This document shows, piece by piece, positions 50,265 through 58,245 of a stretch of 64,000 nt of DNA. The DNA is taken from assembly GCA_946480925.1 (NCBI GenBank), contig CAMLLU010000022.1, forward strand, positions 1 through 64,000, given 5' to 3'. Below the pieces are notes generated by a model. That model did no database searches, was not told the origin of the DNA, and saw only the letters and a list, made by a program, of their open reading frames with translations. How positions within the stretch are numbered: the stretch's first letter is position 1; each line of letters starts with the position of its first letter. This stretch comes from an uncultured Rivibacter sp. (GTDB lineage Bacteria; Pseudomonadota; Gammaproteobacteria; Burkholderiales; Burkholderiaceae). The translations under genes were made by a program, and so were the position numbers.

Positions 50265-50473
50265 AAACACGACGATCCACTGGCTCCGACGTGCTTTTTG
50301 TAAACACCCGAGCCCCCGCTGCGGCCACGCCCCCTCAAACCAACGTTGACACGCCCCGGGCCGGGAGCCTAGAACGAATCCGTTGCGTGGGTGGAGTTCC
50401 CATTTTTTGACCGAGGCTGGCCTGGCTGGTGTTGCGCCGGCGAGGGTGGCTGTTGCCTGCCGAGGTGGACCTG

Positions 50474-51130
50474 ATGGAAGCAAAAGAAGACGACCGCCCC
50501 CTTCGGGTGCTGCTGGCCTCGCCGCGACCGAAGCTGGCGGCGGCCTGGGTCACTCAACTGGCCGGCGAGCCTGCCATTGCGCTGCATGCCCCGCCTGCCG
50601 ACGGCGGGGGCCGGCTGGCACAAGACCTCCGCGACGGCCGCTGCCCCGACGTGCTGCTGCTCGACCATGCGTTGCTCGAGCATCTGGCCGCCCCGACGCT
50701 CGCCGCGTTGCACGGCCAGCTCGAGACGCTGCGGGTGCTGCTGCTGTGCGACGAGCCCGGCGTGGCCTGCGCCGCCACGGTGCTGCGCCACCGCTTCCAT
50801 GGCTGCCTGCCCACCGAATGCCCGCCGGATCTGTGCGTGAAGGCGATCCGCACGGTGCGGCACGGCGAGATCTGGGTACCGCGCGCGCTACTGGCCCAGG
50901 CACTCGTGCAGCTGCTGCACCTGGCCCCCGCGCCGCCGGACGACACGCCGCTGCAAGCGCTCACGCGGCGCGAGCGCCAGATCGTCGAGCACCTGCGCCG
51001 GGGCAGCACCAACAAGGAGATCGCGCAGGCGCTGGGCATCATGGAAGACACCGTGAAGAAGCACCTGCAGAGCGTCTTCGCCAAGATGGGAGTGCACCGC
51101 CGCGCGCTCGTGGCGATGCACCCTCGGTAG
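50474..51130 (+). CDS. LuxR/NarL-type transcriptional regulator with degenerate receiver
   Basis: 218 residues from ATG 50474 (GAGG upstream). The N-terminal half is receiver-like (PLRVLLASPRPKLAAAW, CPDVLLLDHALLEHL with a possible phospho-Asp, VKAIRTVRHGEIWVPRALLA), but the acidic pair that binds Mg2+ at the end of strand 1 is missing, so phosphorylation is doubtful. The C-terminal NarL/LuxR helix-turn-helix is clear (LTRRERQIVEHLRRGSTNKE, IAQALGIMEDTVKKHLQSVF, AKMGVHRRALVAM). No histidine kinase gene is near. It may act as an atypical response regulator on the divergent protease gene. Confidence 0.88.
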   Translation: MEAKEDDRPLRVLLASPRPKLAAAWVTQLAGEPAIALHAPPADGGGRLAQDLRDGRCPDVLLLDHALLEHLAAPTLAALHGQLETLRVLLLCDEPGVACAATVLRHRFHGCLPTECPPDLCVKAIRTVRHGEIWVPRALLAQALVQLLHLAPAPPDDTPLQALTRRERQIVEHLRRGSTNKEIAQALGIMEDTVKKHLQSVFAKMGVHRRALVAMHPR

Positions 51131-51142
51131 CTCAGCGCTGCG

Positions 51143-52156
51143 TCACGGCTGCACGGTGAAGGCATCGGGCAGCACGCTGCTGCCCACCCGGAGGTTCCAC
51201 ACCGGGTCACGCCCACCCTTGCGCTTGTAGGGCACCGCCACGGTGGCGGTGATGAGGTCCACTGTGTCGGAGTCCGACGCGAGCACCACGTTGCTCACTT
51301 CAGGCCGCGGCCCGTTGCCGCCTTCGAAACTCACCGCCATGCCCTGCGAGAAGCCATAGCCTGCGATGGTGACCTGCACCGTCTGGCCCATGCGCGCAGC
51401 GTTCGGCGTGATCGACGTCACCGCGGAGCAGTTGCCGCTCGCGTCGAGCACCGTCACGCTGGACGGCTTGCGGATGTTCAGCAGCACGCAGGAGACGTTG
51501 TCGTTCTCGTTGCTCTCGACGATGAGCTTCTTCGGGTCGAGCTCGATGCGCAGCTGGTACACGCCGTCGGCGTTGTCGGTGAAATCGATCTCCTGGCCGG
51601 CGAGGTGCGCGCCGTAGGTGTCACCCCAGCCCACCGAAATGCCCTGGATCTGGTTGCCGCAGGTGGCGTAGACGGCCTGCGTGGGAGCGCCGGGCAGCGC
51701 GCCGTTGACCTTGGTCGTGTCCATCACGCAGAAGGTCGTCTTGGTGCCCACCCTCTCGGAGCCGCCGGGCGCGTTGATAGGTTGCAGCGTGTAGATCGCG
51801 TAGTCGTCGAAATGGATGTGGTTGTGCGCTGCGTGATAGGTGAAGGAGCCTGCATAGCTCAGCACCGAGCCGCCGCCACTCAGATAGACCCGCTGGTAGA
51901 CCTTCTGCTTGGGCGGGTCGGAACCGGTGACCACTTCGCCGGCCACCAGCTCCAGCGGGCCACTGCCGCTGTTCCAGCCGGTCGTGGCCAGGCGCAGCAT
52001 TGCGTTGCCGGCGCCATCGGCCACCAGCGAGATGTTCGAAGCCGGCAGCGGAATGAGGTTGGGCGGCATGGTGACGCCGCTTTGCGCGAAGGCACCCGCG
52101 GCAAGACCCATGGCCGCGGCAGCACACGCTGCGTTGCGCATCTGGTTCGTGTTCAT
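51143..52156 (-). CDS. Exported lysyl-oxidase-like protein with IPT/TIG domain
   Basis: 337 residues. Signal peptide MNTNQMRNAACAAAAMGLAA with cleavage near AFAQS. Residues about 30-225 match the lysyl oxidase fold: FTYHAAHNHIHFDDYAIYTL carries the closely spaced copper-binding histidines, and GISVGWGDTYGAHLAGQEID and YQLRIELDPKKLIVESNEND are also conserved. Residues about 235-337 are an Ig-like IPT/TIG domain (SITPNAARMGQTVQVTIAGY). Bacterial lysyl-oxidase-like proteins could oxidise amines on surface proteins; few have been tested. The gene lies 102 bp downstream of a small exported protein on the same strand and ends 12 bp from the convergent regulator. Confidence 0.85.
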   Translation of the reverse strand: MNTNQMRNAACAAAAMGLAAGAFAQSGVTMPPNLIPLPASNISLVADGAGNAMLRLATTGWNSGSGPLELVAGEVVTGSDPPKQKVYQRVYLSGGGSVLSYAGSFTYHAAHNHIHFDDYAIYTLQPINAPGGSERVGTKTTFCVMDTTKVNGALPGAPTQAVYATCGNQIQGISVGWGDTYGAHLAGQEIDFTDNADGVYQLRIELDPKKLIVESNENDNVSCVLLNIRKPSSVTVLDASGNCSAVTSITPNAARMGQTVQVTIAGYGFSQGMAVSFEGGNGPRPEVSNVVLASDSDTVDLITATVAVPYKRKGGRDPVWNLRVGSSVLPDAFTVQP

Positions 52157-52258
52157 GCGGGGTGCCTCTCCTCGTGAGCTGTGTCATGCGGGCCGCGGCC
52201 CGATGCGCAGCGATGCCGCCCCGCGGCGGCACGCTGCTTCAGGAACGCTCTGCGGCGC

Positions 52259-52645
52259 CTACTTGCAAATCTGCTTGTTGGGGTCGCACGGCGGCGGGGG
52301 CGGGGGAGGCGGCGGCTCCGTGGTCTGGCAACTGAAGTCCGACAGCACCAGCTTGCCCGGCAGGTTGGTCGAGGCGCCCAGCAGTGCGCCGGAGGCCGTG
52401 CAGTAGAAGTGCTGGGTGTTGGCATTCACCGCAGACGCCGCGGTCGTGCACGTGTTGCCCGACGACCAGGTGGCGTTCAAGGTGCCTGGCGCCGCACCGC
52501 CGGTCTGGTTGTTCACGAAGTGCCAGGTGCCTGTGAAACTGCCGCACGACTGACCGTTCAGGTTGCTCAAGTTCGCGGCTCCCGCTGTGCTGGCGGCACC
52601 TACCGCCGCCACAGCCGAGAAGAGCCAGTACAGGTTCTTCCTCAT
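52259..52645 (-). CDS. Small exported protein with poly-proline tail
   Basis: 128 residues from ATG 52645 with AGGAGAGAGG upstream. Signal peptide MRKNLYWLFSAVAAVGAAST, cleavage near AGAAN. The mature part is short and beta-rich (LNGQSCGSFTGTWHFVNNQT, TLNATWSSGNTCTTAASAVN, NLPGKLVLSDFSCQTTEPPP) with six cysteines in pairs, then ten prolines and CDPNKQICK at the end. It is upstream of the lysyl-oxidase-like gene and probably co-expressed, perhaps as a secreted partner or substrate. Family not recognised. Confidence 0.75.
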   Translation of the reverse strand: MRKNLYWLFSAVAAVGAASTAGAANLSNLNGQSCGSFTGTWHFVNNQTGGAAPGTLNATWSSGNTCTTAASAVNANTQHFYCTASGALLGASTNLPGKLVLSDFSCQTTEPPPPPPPPPCDPNKQICK

Positions 52646-52934
52646 GCCCTCTCTCCTGAATGCTGCGTCGGCCCGGCGTTCGTTCTTGCGCCGCAACCGA
52701 TCAGTCCAAGGCAGCGCACGCCGCTGCCGAACGACCTGCACGACCTTGAGCCCCGTTCAAGGAGTCGCTGCCGCGAGGTCGTTACAAGATGTCAGGGCGG
52801 CAGTGCCCGGGCAATTCCACTAAAGAGGAAGAACGTCCAGATGCGGGGGGCATGTCGCACCGGCCAGCAAGGCGAGGCGATGGCTGGCTCGCATGCAGAA
52901 TGGCCCGCCCGCATCACCTGCAAAGAGGACTCGC

Positions 52935-53789
52935 ATGCCGCCACCCACGCCCGCCCGCTGGGCCGCCATCGCCGCCGCCCGATCGCACGACACCACACGG
53001 TTGCCGTTTGCGCTGGCCGGCACGGTGGTCGGCTCGGTGGCGCGACGGCACCTGCAGGCACTGGCCGCGTTCGAACAGTGGCTGCGCATCGACGGCCAGT
53101 GCGTCACGCTCCATTGCGCGGCCGAGGCTCGCGATGCGGCGTTGGCCACCATCAACCACGCGCTGCGCGAAGCCGGCCACGTCGTCGCGTGGCGCAACGA
53201 AACCTATGCCGTGGTGCTCCAGCACGGCGAGCCGCCGCTGGCGCTCATCGAACGCGCCTCATCGCGCTTCTGGGGCACGCTGACCTTCGGCGCGCACTGC
53301 AACGGCTACGTGGCCGGCGCCGACGGGCGGCCCACGCACCTGTGGATCGCGCGCCGCTCCTTCGACAAGCCCACCGACCCCGGCCTGCTCGACAACCTGG
53401 TGGGCGGCGGCGTGCCATGGAACCAGACGCCCTTCGAGACGCTGGTGCGCGAAGGCTGGGAAGAAGCCGGCCTCACGCCCCAGCAGATGCGTGCCGCCAC
53501 CCCGGGCACCGTGATGCACCTGCACCGCGACATTCCTGAAGGGCTGCAGCACGAGCACCTGTTCGCCTTCGACCTGCGCCTGCCGCCCGAGGTGCGCCCG
53601 GTCAACCAGGACGGCGAGGTATGCGAGCTGCATTGCCTGCCGGTGGCCGAGGCGTTGGAGCGCGCCGCCGCCGGCGAGATGACGGTGGATGCCGCGCTGG
53701 TGACGCTGGACTTCGGGTTGCGGCATGGTCTGCTGCCCGCGGCCGAACAGGCGGCGCTCGAGGCGCAGATGAAGGCGTTGTGCCTTTAG
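52935..53789 (+). CDS. Nudix hydrolase with DUF4743 domain
   Basis: 284 residues from ATG 52935 with AGAGGAC upstream. N-terminal DUF4743 (about 1-110: FALAGTVVGSVARRHLQALA, TYAVVLQHGEPPLALIERAS) and a Nudix domain with the box GGGVPWNQTPFETLVREGWE then EAGL, including the metal-binding REGWEEAG. It matches the thiamine-pyrophosphokinase-related Nudix family of fungi and bacteria, whose eukaryotic members remove damaged thiamine diphosphate. Stand-alone gene. Confidence 0.92.
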   Translation: MPPPTPARWAAIAAARSHDTTRLPFALAGTVVGSVARRHLQALAAFEQWLRIDGQCVTLHCAAEARDAALATINHALREAGHVVAWRNETYAVVLQHGEPPLALIERASSRFWGTLTFGAHCNGYVAGADGRPTHLWIARRSFDKPTDPGLLDNLVGGGVPWNQTPFETLVREGWEEAGLTPQQMRAATPGTVMHLHRDIPEGLQHEHLFAFDLRLPPEVRPVNQDGEVCELHCLPVAEALERAAAGEMTVDAALVTLDFGLRHGLLPAAEQAALEAQMKALCL

Positions 53790-53997
53790 CCCGCCATCCG
53801 ATGTTCAAGCGCTTTGAACAATCGCCTCAAGGCGGCTGAACTTCGACCCCCGGGCGCGCCACTAAAGTGCCGCGACATCTACCGGTCGGTTTTGCATATT
53901 TCTTCGAGAACCGCGCGTCTGTTTGGCGCCGGCGTCCGTAGATGCTGGCAATCCGGTGTGTCCGGGCCCCTGCAACATTTTTCAACGAATTGCACCG

Positions 53998-54573
53998 ATG
54001 GCTTCGATTCCGACCCAGAGTTCCGCGCGTTACGGCGCCATCGCCATCGTCTTTCACTGGCTGCTGGCGCTGGCCATCATCGGCGCCTTCGGCGTGGGGC
54101 TGTACATGACCGGCCTGCCGTTTTCGCCGGCACGGCTGAAGCTCTACAACTGGCACAAGTGGGCGGGCGTCACCATCCTGGCCCTCTCGGCCGCGCGGCT
54201 GCTGTGGCGCCTGGCCAACCGCCCGCCGGCGCTGCCTGCGCACATCGAGGCCGGCATGCCGGCCTGGCAGCGCAGCGCGCACCACGGTACGCACTTCCTG
54301 CTCTACCTGTTCTTCTTCGCCGTGCCGCTTTCGGGCTGGGCCTACAGCTCGGCGGCGGGCTTTCCCATCGTGTGGTTCGGCGTGCTGCCGCTGCCGGACT
54401 TCGTATCCCCCGACAAGCAACTGGCCGAAGGGCTGAAGGCGCTGCACCACTACACGGCCTATGCACTGGGGGCCCTGGTGGTGCTGCACGTGGCGGCCGC
54501 GCTCAAGCACCAGTTCGTCGACCGTGACGGCCTGCTCACCCGCATGTGGCCGCACCGGCCGGCCCGCGGCTGA
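53998..54573 (+). CDS. Cytochrome b561
   Basis: 191 residues from ATG 53998. Four transmembrane helices of the bacterial b561 type, with heme-ligand histidines in IVFHWLLALAIIGAFGVGLY, YNWHKWAGVTILALSAARLL, RSAHHGTHFLLYLFFFAVPL and LHHYTAYALGALVVLHVAAA. It passes electrons from quinol to periplasmic partners. It is followed after 44 bp by a YceI gene, a pairing found in many proteobacteria and implying a role in quinone or lipid-soluble electron-carrier handling. Confidence 0.93.
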   Translation: MASIPTQSSARYGAIAIVFHWLLALAIIGAFGVGLYMTGLPFSPARLKLYNWHKWAGVTILALSAARLLWRLANRPPALPAHIEAGMPAWQRSAHHGTHFLLYLFFFAVPLSGWAYSSAAGFPIVWFGVLPLPDFVSPDKQLAEGLKALHHYTAYALGALVVLHVAAALKHQFVDRDGLLTRMWPHRPARG

Positions 54574-54616
54574 AGCCGACCGATCCGCCTACGCCTTTCT
54601 TCCCAAAGGAACTTCG

Positions 54617-55198
54617 ATGAAAACCCTCTCGACCGCGTTTGCCTCCATTGCCGCTGCAGCCGTGCTGGTGGCCGCGGGCCCCGCCTGCGCGCAAGCCGCC
54701 GCCAAACTGGTACCGGCCCAGAGCGAAATCGTCTTCGTGAGCAAGCAGATGGGCGTGCCCGTCGAAGGCCGCTTCAAGAAGTTCGATGCGCAGATCGCCT
54801 TCGACCCCAAGAAGCCCGAGGCCGGCAAGGTGGCGTTTTCCATCGACCTCGGCAGCGCGGCGCTGGGCGCGCCGGAAACCGAGGCCGAGCTGGTGAAGCC
54901 CACGTGGTTCAACGTGCCCAAGTTCCCGCAGGCCACCTTCCAGTCCACCACGATCAAGAGCGTGGGCGCCGGCAAGTTCGAAGTGGCCGGCAAGCTCAGC
55001 ATCAAGGGCAACGCACGCGACGTGGTGGTGCCGGTGGCGCTGACGCAGGCCAACGGCACGAGCACCGCGACCGGTGCGTTCGCCATCAAGCGGCTCGATT
55101 TCAAGATCGGTGAAGGCGAATGGGCCGACACCTCCATGGTGGCCAACGACGTGCAGGTGAAGTTCAAGCTTGCACTCACCGGCCTGGGTTCGCTGTGA
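54617..55198 (+). CDS. YceI family periplasmic lipid-binding protein (first copy)
   Basis: 193 residues from ATG 54617 (AAAGGAA upstream). Signal peptide MKTLSTAFASIAAAAVLVAA, cleavage near ACAQA. Lipocalin-like beta-barrel: AKLVPAQSEIVFVSKQMGVP, VEGRFKKFDAQIAFDPKKPE, TWFNVPKFPQATFQSTTIKS, KLSIKGNARDVVVPVALTQA. YceI proteins bind polyisoprenoids such as ubiquinone-8 in a tunnel. This copy is of a different subgroup from the two that follow (SKQMGVPVEGRF instead of HFGTSTNRGRFDK). Operon with cytochrome b561. Confidence 0.94.
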   Translation: MKTLSTAFASIAAAAVLVAAGPACAQAAAKLVPAQSEIVFVSKQMGVPVEGRFKKFDAQIAFDPKKPEAGKVAFSIDLGSAALGAPETEAELVKPTWFNVPKFPQATFQSTTIKSVGAGKFEVAGKLSIKGNARDVVVPVALTQANGTSTATGAFAIKRLDFKIGEGEWADTSMVANDVQVKFKLALTGLGSL

Positions 55199-55257
55199 GG
55201 CGGCCCACCTTTTCGTTTGCTGTCCCTGTTCCCAACCAACTGCTCAAGGAGCTTTCA

Positions 55258-55824
55258 GTGATCCGCACCGTTGCCGTTTCCGCCGCCCTCGTCGCCCTGT
55301 TCGGCGGCGCCCAGGCCAGCACCTACGCCATCGACCCGACGCACACCTTCGTGACCTTCGAAGTGCAGCACTTCGGCACGTCCACCAACCGCGGCCGCTT
55401 CGACAAGAAGGAAGGCACGGTGGAATTCGACCGTGCCTCCAAGAAGGGCAAGGTCGAGCTCACGCTGGACATGAGCTCCATCAACACCGGCACCGGCCCG
55501 TTCGACGGCCACCTGAAGGGCAAGGACTTCTTCAACGTCGCCGAGCACCCGACCGCCAAGTTCGTGGCCGACAAGTTCGTGTTCAGCGGCGACAAGGTCA
55601 GCGAAGTGACCGGCAGCCTCACGCTGCTGGGCAAGACCAACCCGGTCACGCTGAAGGCCAGCAACTTCAACTGCTACCAGAACCCCATGCTCAAGCGTGA
55701 GGTCTGCGGCGGCGACTTCGAAACCACCATCGCCCGCAGCCAGTGGGGCGTGGACTACGGCGTGAAGATGGGCATGCCCGACGCGGTGAAGCTGGTGATC
55801 CAGGTCGAAGCGGTCAAGCAGTAA
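55258..55824 (+). CDS. YceI family periplasmic protein (second copy)
   Basis: 188 residues from a GTG at 55258 preceded by AAGGAG. Signal peptide VIRTVAVSAALVALFGGAQA. Barrel segments: TYAIDPTHTFVTFEVQHFGT, STNRGRFDKKEGTVEFDRAS, GPFDGHLKGKDFFNVAEHPT, NPMLKREVCGGDFETTIARS. It has two cysteines (NCY and EVC) likely disulphide-linked, shared with the third copy but not the first. It is 59 bp after the first YceI gene, so co-transcribed. Isoprenoid binding is inferred from the family. Confidence 0.94.
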   Translation: MIRTVAVSAALVALFGGAQASTYAIDPTHTFVTFEVQHFGTSTNRGRFDKKEGTVEFDRASKKGKVELTLDMSSINTGTGPFDGHLKGKDFFNVAEHPTAKFVADKFVFSGDKVSEVTGSLTLLGKTNPVTLKASNFNCYQNPMLKREVCGGDFETTIARSQWGVDYGVKMGMPDAVKLVIQVEAVKQ

Positions 55825-55891
55825 GCCTGCACGGCGCCGGATCCGGCGCCTTTCCACACAGACGGCCGGCGCTTGCGCCGGCCGTCTTGCT

Positions 55892-56299
55892 TCAGCGGTT
55901 CGCCAGCAGCGCGAGGTATTCCGGGTACTGCGGTGACGGCAGCGTGTCCGCAAAGCCGTCGGGCGGCAGACGTTCGGCCGAAGTCTGCGTGGCGTCGTCG
56001 AGTGCGCGCAGCAGGGCCTCGCGGGCCCGAAGCTGTTGAGTGGCGCTGGCAGTGCTGGCGGCCCCGCCGGAGAGGCGTTTCAGCTGCAGCCGCGCAGCGG
56101 CCAGGTCATGCTGCAGTTGCTCGATCTGCCGCTTGGCCTGCTCGAGCTGCCGGGCCACCGTCTGCTGCTGTTGCACGTGTCGCTGGTGCTGCCGCGCCAG
56201 CCGGCGGTCGTACAGCCGGTGCATCCACCACCATTGCAGGCCCACCACTGCGCAGCCGGCCAGAGCCACCAGGCCCGCCAGCGGCCAACCGCCGTTCAT
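55892..56299 (-). CDS. Membrane-anchored coiled-coil protein
   Basis: 135 residues from ATG 56299 (GGGGAG upstream). One N-terminal span (PLAGLVALAGCAVVGLQWWW) then a long Gln/Arg/Leu-rich helix (RLARQHQRHVQQQQTVARQL, EQAKRQIEQLQHDLAAARLQ) that should form a coiled coil, and an acidic/aromatic end (SPQYPEYLALLA). Start overlaps the stop of the preceding small gene (ATGA). Not a known family; likely an inner-membrane structural or sensory partner. Convergent with the second YceI gene. Confidence 0.75.
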   Translation of the reverse strand: MNGGWPLAGLVALAGCAVVGLQWWWMHRLYDRRLARQHQRHVQQQQTVARQLEQAKRQIEQLQHDLAAARLQLKRLSGGAASTASATQQLRAREALLRALDDATQTSAERLPPDGFADTLPSPQYPEYLALLANR

Positions 56300-56535
56300 G
56301 ACGAGCTCCCCGGGCTGCGCTCGACCATCAGCTCCCGCAGGTTGCCGGCCGGCAGCTCCCAGGTCGTGTTGACGACGGTGTGGGCAGCCGCGGCGCCGGG
56401 CCTCATGTGCGTGCGGTAGAGCCGGCGCAGCGCGGCGGCGAGCCGCTTCAGCGGCCGCGTGGCAGCCCCTGGCTGTTGTGGCCCCGAGGGGCCGGGTGAA
56501 GCCGAACGGCGGTTGTGGATGGGCGACTGAGACAT
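56296..56535 (-). CDS. Small basic protein of unknown function
   Basis: 79 residues from ATG 56535 with GAGGAGG at good distance. A disordered N-terminus (MSQSPIHNRRSASPGPSGPQ) precedes a basic helix (RPLKRLAAALRRLYRTHMRP) and TVVNTTWELPAGNLRELMVE. No signal peptide or span. Overlaps the coiled-coil membrane protein gene, so the two form a small leftward operon divergent from the third YceI gene. Unknown function. Confidence 0.65.
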   Translation of the reverse strand: MSQSPIHNRRSASPGPSGPQQPGAATRPLKRLAAALRRLYRTHMRPGAAAAHTVVNTTWELPAGNLRELMVERSPGSSS

Positions 56536-56684
56536 CGTGGCCTCCTCGGTAAACCGCTGCTGCGCAGCAATTGCATCTGAATGTATCCACGTGAAATGTC
56601 GCCGTGTCGGTGCTATGTCACGCTTTGACCCTGGATGCCTCTCCGTCCCGCGTTTCAGGGGCCGCCCACGACCGAACGTTGAAA

Positions 56685-57296
56685 ATGAGCCACATGCCAA
56701 CCGCCCTGCCCCACCCTCTGCGCCTGGCCGCCTGCACGCTGCTGCTGGCCGCTGCCGCCCAAGACAGCCCGGCCGAGCCGGTGACCTACGGTCTCGAGCC
56801 GAGCCACACCTTCGTGTACTGGGAAGTGGTCCACATGGGCACCTCCACGTCACGCGGCCGGTTCGACAAGCTCGAAGGCAACGTGAGCTTCGATGCGAAG
56901 GACAAGGCGCTGGACCTCAGCATCACGGTGGCGACCGACTCCATCAGTACCGGCGCGGCGCCGTTCGACGCGGTGCTCAAGGGAGCCAGCCTGCTGAACA
57001 CCAAGGAGCACCCGCAGGCCTGGTTCGTGGCGCGCCGCGCCACCTTCGAAGGCGAGGTGCCGAAGCAGGTGCATGGCGAGTTCACCCTGCGCGGCGTGAG
57101 CCAGCCGCTCACCTTGCGTGCGACCCGCTGGCGCTGCGGGCTGAACCCGCTGTTCCAGCGCGAGGTGTGCGGCGGCGACTTCGAGACCACGCTCAAGCGC
57201 AGCGATTTCGGCATGACGCTGGCACTGCCGCTGGTGGCCGACGAAGTGAAGCTGCTGGTGCAGGTGGAGGGCGTGCGCGGGGGCGTGCCGCAGTGA
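56685..57296 (+). CDS. YceI family periplasmic protein (third copy)
   Basis: 203 residues from ATG 56685 (an ATG at 56694 is equally possible; ribosome binding sites are weak). Signal peptide LRLAACTLLLAAAAQDSPAE. Paralogue of the second copy: VTYGLEPSHTFVYWEVVHMG, TSTSRGRFDKLEGNVSFDAK, APFDAVLKGASLLNTKEHPQ, NPLFQREVCGGDFETTLKRS. The shared REVCGGDFETT block and RGRFDK loop point to duplication of this subgroup within the locus. Followed after 28 bp by an MBL hydrolase gene. Confidence 0.92.
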   Translation: MSHMPTALPHPLRLAACTLLLAAAAQDSPAEPVTYGLEPSHTFVYWEVVHMGTSTSRGRFDKLEGNVSFDAKDKALDLSITVATDSISTGAAPFDAVLKGASLLNTKEHPQAWFVARRATFEGEVPKQVHGEFTLRGVSQPLTLRATRWRCGLNPLFQREVCGGDFETTLKRSDFGMTLALPLVADEVKLLVQVEGVRGGVPQ

Positions 57297-57324
57297 GCGG
57301 CCCCGCGAAACGAGAGGTGCACCC

Positions 57325-58245
57325 ATGAACGCACCGGCGTTGCAGGGGCTGTCGATCTTCGAGAGAGGTTGGCTGTCTTCGAACAACGTGCTGGTTCACG
57401 ACGACGAAGCCGGTGCGCTGCTCATCGACACCGGCCATTGCGTGCACGCCGATCAGACCGTGGCGCTGCTGCGCCGCGCACTGGGCGGGCAACCGCTGGC
57501 GCGCGTGGTCAACACACATCTGCATTCCGACCACTGCGGCGGCAATGCCGCCATCGAGCGCGAGTTCGGCGTTTCGGCGCACGTGCCGCGCGGCTCATGG
57601 CGAGCCGCCAGCGCGTGGGACGAAGACGCACTCTCCTACCGCGCCACCAACCAGCTGTGCGAGCGGTTTTCGCCCGCCGGCAGCATGGCGCCCGGCGACG
57701 TGCTGCCAGCCGGCGGCCGGCGTTTCGAAGTGATCGCTGCGCCCGGCCACGACCCCGAGTCGGTGATGCTGTTCGACGCGCAGCATGGGCTGCTGATCTC
57801 GGCCGACGCGCTGTGGGAGAACGGCTTCGGCGTGGTGTTCCCGGAGCTCGAAGGCGAAGCGGCCTTCGACGACGTGGCCGCGGTGCTCGACGCCATCGAG
57901 CGCCTGCCGGTGCAATGGGTGGTGCCCGGCCACGGCGCGCCGTTTTCCGACGTGGCCGGCGCGCTGCAGCGCGCCCGCGCACGGCTGGCCGCGCTGCGCG
58001 CCGACCCGGCCAGGCACGCCCGCCACGCGGTGAAGGTGCTCATCAAGTACCACCTGATGGAAGTGCGCGAGCAGCCACTGGCCGAGCTGCTGGCCTGGTG
58101 CGAGCGCACGCCGCTGCTGCGGGCAGTGCATGCACGCCTTGAAGCGAAGGAAGCGCCGCGCGACTGGGGGCTGCGCTTCGTCGACGAGCTGGTGCAAGGC
58201 GGCGCACTGGCCTTCGACGGCCTTGCCGTTCGCGACGTGGCCTAG
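57325..58245 (+). CDS. Metallo-beta-lactamase-fold hydrolase
   Basis: 306 residues. The zinc-binding motif THLHSDHCGGN (HxHxDH) lies at about 63-73, the third His in APGHDPESVML, the bridging Asp in LISADALWENGFG and the last His in VVPGHGAPF. The C-terminal helical part (HLMEVREQPLAELLAWCERT) is typical of MBL-fold hydrolases that act on thioesters or lactones. Placed 28 bp after a YceI gene and likely co-transcribed. Substrate unknown; it is not a drug-hydrolysing beta-lactamase by layout. Confidence 0.9.
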   Translation: MNAPALQGLSIFERGWLSSNNVLVHDDEAGALLIDTGHCVHADQTVALLRRALGGQPLARVVNTHLHSDHCGGNAAIEREFGVSAHVPRGSWRAASAWDEDALSYRATNQLCERFSPAGSMAPGDVLPAGGRRFEVIAAPGHDPESVMLFDAQHGLLISADALWENGFGVVFPELEGEAAFDDVAAVLDAIERLPVQWVVPGHGAPFSDVAGALQRARARLAALRADPARHARHAVKVLIKYHLMEVREQPLAELLAWCERTPLLRAVHARLEAKEAPRDWGLRFVDELVQGGALAFDGLAVRDVA

